From assembly GCA_964540815.1 (NCBI GenBank), contig CAZIOH010000115.1, positions 1 through 19,437 of the forward strand: 19,437 bases of DNA, read 5' to 3'. Positions within the stretch are counted from its first letter, which is position 1. Each line of letters begins with the position of its first letter. Positions 1 through 7,892 of this stretch are shown piece after piece. The translations under genes were made by a program, and so were the position numbers. The stretch is from CAZIOH01 sp964540815 (GTDB lineage Bacteria > Myxococcota_A > Polyangia > Fen-1088). Under the pieces are notes generated by a model, which was not told where the DNA came from, searched no databases, and saw only the letters and a program-made list of their open reading frames with translations.

Positions 1-134
1 TGCGCCGGCTCTGCTCCGAGCTTCGCGACGCCTCCGCCCAGCTCGCGAACCAGATGAGACGCACGCCGACCGCGCAGATTCACGGCGAAGCCAGGAAGCG
101 CCTGCGTTCCCTTCTCGGCGAGTCCTTCGCGTAG
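1..134 (+). CDS. 3' end of an unidentified protein (partial, starts before the window)
   Basis: An open frame with codons starting at base 3 runs to a TAG at 132-134 and encodes about 43 residues, ending in RSLLGESFA. The fragment is Arg/Leu/Ala-rich and looks helical, and its codons use G or C in most third positions, as expected for a real gene here. The 5' part lies outside the window. I do not recognise a family from so short a tail. The gene is convergent with the minus-strand cytochrome gene ending at 192, and no clear terminator hairpin is visible between them. Confidence 0.5.
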   Translation, partial: RRLCSELRDASAQLANQMRRTPTAQIHGEARKRLRSLLGESFA

Positions 135-191
135 GAGATGGCTGCCGCATTGAACGGGGTTGTGAGCGGTCCCCTGGCGCGGCGAAGCGTC

Positions 192-1517
192 TCAAAGAAC
201 CTGGAGGTAGGCGACCAGGGCGGCTCGCTCGGTCGACACGTTCGGCCGGTCGGCATGGATCCCGTCGGTCGTCAGCACGGGTGGCAGCGGGAGGGGAGGC
301 GGAAACAGCGCCTCCACCCGCTTGAACAGCTCCTCGTAGTGGATGGCGACCGCCTCGAGCGTGGCGGCGCTGTTGTTGTGGAAATATGGCGCCGTCCTGG
401 AGATTCCATGCAGGGGCGAGGTGTCGAACTTCTGCCAGTCGTCCTCGAACTCCTCGCCGCAGGGCAGGTGGGCGCACGACCCGTCCGGGGCCAGCGGCGC
501 GGAGGCGACGTAGCCGCTCAACAGCGCGCGGCCGGGATCGGAGGAGGTCCGGCGGGCCTTGTAGCCGTCGGTGAACGAGATCTCGTAGGTTTGTTGGTTT
601 GGCACCAGCCCGGCCGGGCAGGCGCCAAAGTCCCAGCGAGCGGGCGAAACCGTGTCGACGGAGCGGGGACAGGCCACCAGATCATCGAAATAGCGGCGAA
701 TCATCACGAGTGGCCTGCTCAGTCCCGGTCCGCCGTGGCATTGGGTACAGGCCCGTTGAAAGACCACCTTGCCCGCCGCCTGCAATTCGGTCAGCGGGGG
801 CTCGGCGGTGGCGCGAAGGCCGGTCTCGTACGCGGTCACGTCGTCCAGCATCTTCGGGGTAGGGTCCACCGCGACCTGTGAGTGACTCTGGAACGCGCCG
901 AGGGCCTGGTGCTGAAGCGTGTCCACGCGTCCGTCGAGTTGGTAGCCACCCTGCGGGTTGGGACCGCGCGGCCACGTGGGACCGTCACGATCGGGGCCTG
1001 ACGAGACGACGTTCAGCACGCTCGGAACGGCTCTCCACACGTCGGTGAACGTCGCCGTCGACACCGCGTAGTTCTCCGCCGACTGGCACGGCGCCGGGAC
1101 GCCCGCGGTCGTGCAGCTGGTGGGCTCGACGAGCTTGATGTTCGCCGGCAGCGGCATCCGTATTCGAAACAGCCCGTTGCTCCGCAAGTTCGTGTAGTCG
1201 GCCGCGAGCGGTCCATTGGCGGCAAAATCATCCGCGTCGATCGGCCGAAACAGGGGATCGTCGATCCCGGTCGCGACCATCTGTTGGTATCGCGCCTCGA
1301 CGTCGACGGGACCGACCTGGAAGCCGCTGGCGTCCGTGTGGCAGTCGGAGCATGCGCGGCCGTTCCCGCCAAGCCCGGGCGGCGTCCGATCGTGAAAGAG
1401 CGCCTCGCCCGCCACAGAGTCGCCGGCGGGCGGCGACGAGCAGGCGAGCGTGGCCAGCACGCCCATGATCACGAATCGCGCGTCGCATCCCTTCGACACC
1501 CCACCCACCGAACCCAT
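192..1517 (-). CDS. Di-haem cytochrome c peroxidase / MauG-like lipoprotein
   Basis: The 441-residue product has two CxxCH haem c motifs, CSDCH at residues 56-60 and CTQCH at 257-261, about 200 residues apart as in bacterial di-haem peroxidases. The block at 365-393 (FDTSPLHGISRTAPYFHNNS and following) matches the family's C-terminal signature around the second haem. A basic N-terminus, a short hydrophobic stretch and Cys26 suggest an exported, probably lipid-anchored protein, although the lipobox (TLAC) is not canonical. Family members reduce H2O2 in the periplasm with electrons from small donors or, in the MauG branch, oxidise protein or small substrates; the sequence does not decide which. 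The start at 1517 lacks a clear ribosome site, so a slightly later start is possible. KatG, another H2O2 enzyme, lies about 1 kb away on the same strand. Repeat E1 lies 90 nt upstream. Confidence 0.88.
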   Translation of the reverse strand: MGSVGGVSKGCDARFVIMGVLATLACSSPPAGDSVAGEALFHDRTPPGLGGNGRACSDCHTDASGFQVGPVDVEARYQQMVATGIDDPLFRPIDADDFAANGPLAADYTNLRSNGLFRIRMPLPANIKLVEPTSCTTAGVPAPCQSAENYAVSTATFTDVWRAVPSVLNVVSSGPDRDGPTWPRGPNPQGGYQLDGRVDTLQHQALGAFQSHSQVAVDPTPKMLDDVTAYETGLRATAEPPLTELQAAGKVVFQRACTQCHGGPGLSRPLVMIRRYFDDLVACPRSVDTVSPARWDFGACPAGLVPNQQTYEISFTDGYKARRTSSDPGRALLSGYVASAPLAPDGSCAHLPCGEEFEDDWQKFDTSPLHGISRTAPYFHNNSAATLEAVAIHYEELFKRVEALFPPPLPLPPVLTTDGIHADRPNVSTERAALVAYLQVL

Positions 1518-2190
1518 GAGCGCTGACTACACGACTTCGACCCACGAGGGAAGCGGCTTGGGGTCAAGACTTCGTTAACAAGGGCTTCTCCCGGCGGCCC
1601 GAGCGCGAGCACAGGAACCGACGCAGGCCTTCCCTTTTCAGGGCTCCGAAGGGCACGGCCGACTTCGGCCCATCCATCGGGAGCCCCGAGAGCGGAAGAC
1701 CCAGATTGACTCTTCCCATGCTCACCTTCGCCTTGGAATGACGCCGTCCTCGGCATCGCCGCGGGAGCCATCGATTTTGTCCACTGGGTACCCGCAAAGA
1801 TCCCACGGTGAGGTCTTGGCCGCGGGTCCGCCGCAGCGAGTCCGTGGTCCATGGACGCTTCTGCGCATGCATGGCCCACGCCGAGGCCCGCCTGGAGCGC
1901 TGCCTGCTCGGCGGGGGGGCATGTCGGCAGGCGCGTTGAGGACCAGCAGTTCACCTTCACCGAGTCGCCATCAGTGCGCTGTATCAGCCGGGGGGGTGGG
2001 GGCTGCCGAGCTGAGGACCGCTACGGTGGTGCCCGACGGGCGGTTCCGAGACGGGAGCAGCCGGGATCATTTGTCGGTGGCCCGCGGGTGTCCAACGCCC
2101 GCATGCGTGACGAGCACGATCACCTTCAGGGGGTTGGGGCAGTACCAGATTCGACCCCCGCGTAACCTCGTATTGCCATTGCTCGAACTC
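1518..2190. other. Gene-poor stretch of about 670 bp
   Basis: No convincing gene is visible. Open frames on both strands are Arg/Pro/Ser-rich and resemble no family. The recognisable content is repeat E1 near 1607-1672, upstream of the minus-strand cytochrome gene. The right end runs into the DUF1585-like remnant. This is probably decayed sequence left when the DUF1585-type gene lost its 5' part. Confidence 0.5.
1607..1672 (-). repeat. Dispersed repeat copy E1 (partner at 18305-18372)
   Basis: Bases 1635-1670 match 18335-18370 at 30 of 36 positions without gaps. The 16-base stretch GCACGGCCGACTTCGG is identical in both. Weaker similarity extends left to about 1607. The core contains an inverted repeat, GGCCGA-CT-TCGGCC (1657-1670). 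Both copies have the same orientation relative to a downstream minus-strand lipoprotein gene; here the cytochrome gene starts 90 nt further on. This is a candidate intergenic repeat or regulatory element of unknown function. Confidence 0.6.
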
Positions 2191-2541
2191 CCTCCGCAGG
2201 TGGCCGCGGTGTTGGTCAAGACGCCCGAGGCGCAGCTCTGCATGTCCCGCAAGTGGATCGAGTATGCCGTCGGCCGGGATCTGACCGCTCCGGACAGCGC
2301 CGCGGTCGATGACGCACACCGCTGGTTCGCAGGGTCCGGCTTCAACCTGCGCGAGCTGATCGCGGGTGTCACCCAGACCGACCTGTTCCTGACCAACCCG
2401 CCCTTGTGCACGCCGGGTCTGGACCAAACCTGCAATGACAATCCGATTGTCTCGTCCTTCCACGGCCATTGCACCGAAGCCCTGCGCTGCGTTTGCGGCA
2501 GCGGGTGTTCCCTGAATGCGACCACCGGACGCTGCCTGTAG
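2191..2541 (+). pseudogene. C-terminal remnant of a DUF1592/1588/1585-type protein with a Cys-rich tail
   Basis: From about 2191 the frame encodes a segment ending in TAG at 2539-2541 whose first 70 residues resemble the C-terminal DUF1585 domain of large exported DUF1592/DUF1588/DUF1585 proteins: a Cys (AQLC) preceding KWIEYAVGR, then an acidic segment, then GFNLRELIAGVTQTDLFL. Those proteins are normally several hundred residues long. Nothing like their upstream domains is readable before 2191, and the open frame back to 1738 is low-complexity. The last 45 residues contain seven cysteines and resemble EGF-like tails of exported proteins. Codon use is typical of the genome, so the fragment appears native rather than foreign. 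It ends 33 bp from the convergent katG stop. Expression is unlikely unless a downstream start is used. Confidence 0.6.
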
Positions 2542-2574
2542 AGGAGGCCGAGCAGGCCACCGTCGAGCGGCCGG

Positions 2575-4767
<2,193 letters not shown>

Positions 4768-4775
4768 GGGGTCAT

Positions 4776-4781
4776 CTCCTT
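4776..4781 (-). promoter_or_regulatory. katG ribosome binding site
   Basis: AAGGAG on the minus strand lies 8 nt before the ATG of katG and supports the chosen start. An overlapping upstream ATG (4773-4775) is out of frame. Confidence 0.75.
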
Positions 4782-4788
4782 GGCGTCA

Positions 4789-4804
4789 CCCGGCGCTGGC
4801 CGGG
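4789..4804 (-). promoter_or_regulatory. Hairpin in the katG leader
   Basis: A perfect 6-bp stem (CCCGGC/GCCGGG) with a 4-nt loop lies 7 nt upstream of the katG ribosome site. Flanking GTCA and TGAC segments (4785-4788, 4812-4815) could extend it across a bulge. It may be a stability or translation-control element. In DNA this GC-rich a chance hairpin is also possible. Confidence 0.3.
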
Positions 4805-4868
4805 CCTGGCGTGACCCAGACAATGAGCCCTCGGCGATGAGCGGTCCAAGACCAAATTGCGACCACAC

Positions 4869-4887
4869 TGATAGCCAGATCCTATCA
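4869..4887. promoter_or_regulatory. OxyR-like (LysR-type) inverted repeat upstream of katG
   Basis: ATAG-N7-CTAT at 4871-4885 extends to a perfect TGATAG-N7-CTATCA inverted repeat. ATAG-N7-CTAT is the spacing of one half of the known OxyR operator (four tetranucleotides separated by 7 nt). The other two quarter-sites are not evident on either flank. The centre lies about 110 nt upstream of the katG ATG, in an AT-richer patch. The link to OxyR is inferred from the motif and the target gene; no oxyR gene lies in the window. Confidence 0.45.
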
Positions 4888-5083
4888 ATGCGCGGGACGG
4901 TCGCTCCCGACTCCGTGTTCATCCTGCCTGGTGCATGGTCGCGCAAGGGGTTGCTCGAGCGTCTCTCCCCGGCCGAGGCGGCGGACCCATCGGCGTAGGC
5001 GGACCCAGGCGACCACGCGGCGAGACTGCCCGATGCGTCCTCGCGCAGAGGACGGTCCCCCAAGCCGGACAGCGCGGGTTTCC

Positions 5084-5102
5084 CCGCCCTGCGCTCGGGC
5101 GG
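5084..5102 (-). terminator. GC-rich hairpin at the end of the lactonase-like gene
   Basis: CCGCCC-TGCGCTC-GGGCGG is a perfect 6-bp stem with a 7-nt loop, immediately after the stop codon of the minus-strand gene at 5103. No U-tract follows, so it would be an atypical terminator or an RNA 3'-end stabiliser. Confidence 0.35.
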
Positions 5103-6515
5103 TCAAGGGGCCGCGGCCACGGTGGTGATGTTCCGGTTCGTCACGTACAGGAACTTGCCAGATGGATGCATGACGATGGCCCCCGCGCGCTGATTCCCCT
5201 GGCTGTCGGTCGGATCCTTCAGCGTCGTGAGCATGAACCCCTGGGTCAACATATCGTTCGCCAGGGAGAAGGCGAGCAGCTTGTTGCCCCGCTCGGTCGA
5301 GACGTAAAGCCAGGGCTTCGTCGGGTGCCAAGCCGAATGTCGGGGGCCGATTCCCGGGGGCATCACGATGGTCTGCTTGTGCGTGAGCACGCCCTGGTCG
5401 AAGGTGAACAGGTGAATGTGCCCCAGATCTTCCGGCGAGCCCGCCATCACCTGCCCGGGGTCGTTCCCGCGGTCACAGATCACGACGTACTTGCCCGTGG
5501 GGTCGACGCGGATCTGGTGGACGAACGCCCCGAGGTCGAGGCCCGTTCCGCCGTCTGCCGTTCCCCCGTCTGCGGTGGCTTGTGGGACCTCGGCTCCGAG
5601 TTGGCCGTCGGCGCCGAGCGCGACGACCGTGTATTTTCTGGTTGCGTTGCCAACAGCCAGCAAATAATTGTCCATTGGTGCGACCTGGATGTTGATGCTG
5701 CGCATGTTCGAGGGCGTGATCATGTTGAGCAGTGTCAGCCCTCCGGTCGCTGGATCGACGCCGTAGGAATACAGGAAGTGGCTCGTCGTCGTGGTCGCCG
5801 ACACGTAGGCGAACTTCCTCATCGAATCGAAATCGCCGAACTGCACGATCTGCTTGGTGTCGGTGGTCCCCGTCATCTTGCTGAGCCCGCCGGCGGCGTC
5901 GAGGCCGAACCGCCAGATCGTCTGTCCCACGCTCGCATAGACGATCGACGCCGCCGAGGGAGCGGGGGTCTTGATCGCTCCGACCCACCAAGCTTCGCTG
6001 GCCGCCCCCGGCATGCTCGGGTCAGCGAGCCCGTAGATCTTGTCGAAGGTCAACTTCCCATCCGGGCCGACCTTGAACACGGCGAGGTTCGGGGGTACGG
6101 TGCCCGTCGTCGTGCCGAGGAACTTCTGATTCGCCACGATGAAGACCTTGGCGTCAGCGTCGAGGATGGCGGTACGGGGTTCGAACCCGTGCGAGTCTTG
6201 GGTGTCGAGCAGCGTCGGCTCGCCGGTCGTGTCGTTGAGGGCGAAGGCCGCCACGTTGTTCTCGCCCACGCCGGAGTAGATGCAAGCGGGCGGATAGCTG
6301 CCTGGCGCGCAGGCGGGCGCGCCGCCAACCCCGCCAGTTCCACTCGAGCCGCCCGCGGCGAGGCCGCCGACCCCCGCTCCGCTGGTGCCGCCGGTTGCGA
6401 CCCCTCCACCGCTGCCACCGCTCGGCGCCGCCGTGGAGTTGCCGCTCTTGCATCCTCCCGAGACCACCAACAAGAACACCGAACCAAGGACCCCGATCCG
6501 ACTTCGCTCGATCAT
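5103..6515 (-). CDS. Lactonase-family seven-bladed beta-propeller lipoprotein
   Basis: The 470-residue product begins with a lipoprotein signal (basic MIERSR, hydrophobic core, lipobox SGGC with Cys22). A Gly/Ala/Ser/Thr-rich spacer follows to about residue 67, then CAPGSYPPAC. The remainder resembles the lactonase / YkgB-like propeller family (PF10282): repeated blade segments such as NNVAAFALNDTTGEP, NLAVFKVGPDGKLTF, and GPRHSAWHPTKPWLYVSTE near the C-terminus, ending MHPSGKFLYVTNRN. Some relatives hydrolyse 6-phosphogluconolactone. An envelope-anchored form like this one is unlikely to serve the cytosolic pentose phosphate pathway, so substrate and role are unknown. GGAAGG lies 6 nt before the ATG and supports the start. 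The gene ends 335 bp upstream of katG on the same strand, and a hairpin and a separate katG promoter region argue against an operon. Confidence 0.85.
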   Translation of the reverse strand: MIERSRIGVLGSVFLLVVSGGCKSGNSTAAPSGGSGGGVATGGTSGAGVGGLAAGGSSGTGGVGGAPACAPGSYPPACIYSGVGENNVAAFALNDTTGEPTLLDTQDSHGFEPRTAILDADAKVFIVANQKFLGTTTGTVPPNLAVFKVGPDGKLTFDKIYGLADPSMPGAASEAWWVGAIKTPAPSAASIVYASVGQTIWRFGLDAAGGLSKMTGTTDTKQIVQFGDFDSMRKFAYVSATTTTSHFLYSYGVDPATGGLTLLNMITPSNMRSINIQVAPMDNYLLAVGNATRKYTVVALGADGQLGAEVPQATADGGTADGGTGLDLGAFVHQIRVDPTGKYVVICDRGNDPGQVMAGSPEDLGHIHLFTFDQGVLTHKQTIVMPPGIGPRHSAWHPTKPWLYVSTERGNKLLAFSLANDMLTQGFMLTTLKDPTDSQGNQRAGAIVMHPSGKFLYVTNRNITTVAAAP

Positions 6516-6598
6516 CTCGCGCCTTCCCCCTTTCGGACCCGACCGTGCTCATATCACGAACGTGCGCGACTTTGGAAGTGTCGTGGTTCACATCGCGC

Positions 6599-7312
6599 CT
6601 ACCCGGAGTGACCGTGCCCGAGACCGTGCGGCTCACCGGGGCAGCCCCGAGGGGCCTCGGCCGGACCGGATCTCGTCAGCGCGCCCAGGGCGACATCCCG
6701 CGCCGCGGACTCTGGAACAGCCCTCCGATAACGGCGACGACGCCACATTCGCCGCCCGCCGTCACTCACCGCCGTCCGCCAGGCGCCCAGCGCCCGAGGG
6801 CGGGCCGCAAGGCCGTACGCCACGGCCGGAGAGAAGTAGATGAGCTCGATGATCAAGTGCCGCAGGCCAACCGCCGAGAAGAATGCCAGGCCGGTGGGGG
6901 CATCGGGAATGGGTCGCCAAATCAGGTGAAAGCGCTGTGCCGACAGCGGCCAGAGCAGGAGGATCCCCCGGCCATCCTGCGACATCGCGTCGAGCAACGC
7001 GTGGCTGGCGACGAGCAGGAATGTCATCAACGCTGCACGAAAGGGTCGCTCCCAGATGCGAAGCTTCGCGTAGACGAGCACGGAAAGTCCCACGGACAGG
7101 GCGAAGAGGGGCGTGTGCGTGAGGCCGCGGTGCCCATACAGGCCGCGATCGGGAACACCGAAGGCGAGCGGCAGTTGGTCGAAGTCCGCGAGCACGGTCA
7201 GCAACATGGCGACGGTCATGTTGAGTCCCAGCCGCGGTCGCGGGCGGGGCCGGCCCAGGAATCGGCCGCCAGCCAGCCCGATGGCGATATGTCCGAAACC
7301 AGCGATGCACAC
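6599..7312 (-). CDS. Membrane-bound YdjM-type metal-dependent hydrolase
   Basis: From the GTG at 7312 the product is 237 residues and begins close to the family's usual N-terminus, FGHIAIGLAGGRFLG. It carries the family motifs: DFD at about 43-45, HRGLTHT at 61-67, and HALLDAM at 104-110 followed by LLLWPLS, with at least three hydrophobic segments between them. This is the YdjM/LexA-regulated predicted inner-membrane hydrolase family (PF04307), whose substrates are mostly unknown. An ATG at 7429 would add 39 Arg/Pro-rich residues without homology, so the GTG, preceded by AAGG, is preferred. The last 55 residues after SPAVAYGLAARP are Arg/Gly/Pro-rich and extend past the usual end of the family. 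They may be a natural tail or a read-through after loss of the original stop. Confidence 0.75.
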   Translation of the reverse strand: MCIAGFGHIAIGLAGGRFLGRPRPRPRLGLNMTVAMLLTVLADFDQLPLAFGVPDRGLYGHRGLTHTPLFALSVGLSVLVYAKLRIWERPFRAALMTFLLVASHALLDAMSQDGRGILLLWPLSAQRFHLIWRPIPDAPTGLAFFSAVGLRHLIIELIYFSPAVAYGLAARPRALGAWRTAVSDGGRRMWRRRRYRRAVPESAARDVALGALTRSGPAEAPRGCPGEPHGLGHGHSG

Positions 7313-7892
7313 TCTTTTGCGCCTTGCGCGGAGCGCCGACGTAACGTCACGCCGACAACTATGAATCGAGATTGGTCCCGGCGTCACGTTCGGTGTCGTG
7401 CGTCCATGCGCGCGACACCGGGGGTTCACATTCGAGGTCGTCGCTCATCAGGGGACTGACGCCGGGGCGCGCCGTTACGCTCGAGACGGCTCGCCGATCC
7501 CGTTCCCTGACGCTCGATGAGGACGCCGGTCGCGCAAGCGCGGCTCGATATCCCTCGTCCGCACGCGGCTCGAGCTGTCGCACCTCCTCGCAGGCCTTCG
7601 TGATGTGGGCGTGGCGCTTCTTTTCCCGCAAGGGCCCCAGACGGCGAGCAATGGCTTCGCAGCTGGTGTGCAGGATTTCGGCCAGCTCCCGGGTGACCTC
7701 CGGCTTCCAATCTCATCGGAGCCGGACGCTCCCGGAGCAAGGGCGGAGCTGCCGGAGCCATGTGCGAGAACCCGCGGGTCACAGAACTGTTGCTGGATCC
7801 GCGATTGGCCCGGACGGATTCTCCTGAGCGCGGTCGGTAATCCAGCCGACCTTGGGACCCCGTCTGAACAGCACCCGTCTGGGGAGGCTCTC
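7313..7892. other. Intergenic stretch of about 580 bp with a possible decayed ORF
   Basis: This gap separates the divergent hydrolase gene and the large plus-strand lipoprotein gene. Most of it shows nothing recognisable. On the minus strand, about 7712 down to 7520 reads as a charged, helical, protein-like segment (PEVTRELAEILHTSCEAIAR, continuing to RADEGYRAAL). It is bounded upstream by an in-frame TGA (7713-7715) and has no ATG or GTG start. A TTG at 7631 would give a 90-residue ORF to 7359, but its second half looks non-coding. I consider it a possible remnant of an unidentified gene. Confidence 0.3.
7881..7887 (+). promoter_or_regulatory. Ribosome binding site that sets the start at 7893
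   Basis: GGGGAGG lies 5 nt before the GTG at 7893. This selects that start over the long open upstream extension (from 7605), which has no homology, and over the ATG at 7911. Confidence 0.7.

Noticed and set aside
6174..6192. GGGTTCGAACCC resembling a tRNA T-arm
   Set aside because: It lies inside the lactonase-like gene, encodes part of that protein, and no acceptor, D or anticodon stem surrounds it.
4935..6611. Long plus-strand open frame (558 codons)
   Set aside because: It is antisense to the lactonase-like gene, Arg/His-rich and without homology; typical of GC-rich DNA shadow frames.
7605..7892. N-terminal extension of the large lipoprotein
   Set aside because: It has no homology and would bury the lipoprotein signal peptide; a strong ribosome site precedes the GTG at 7893.
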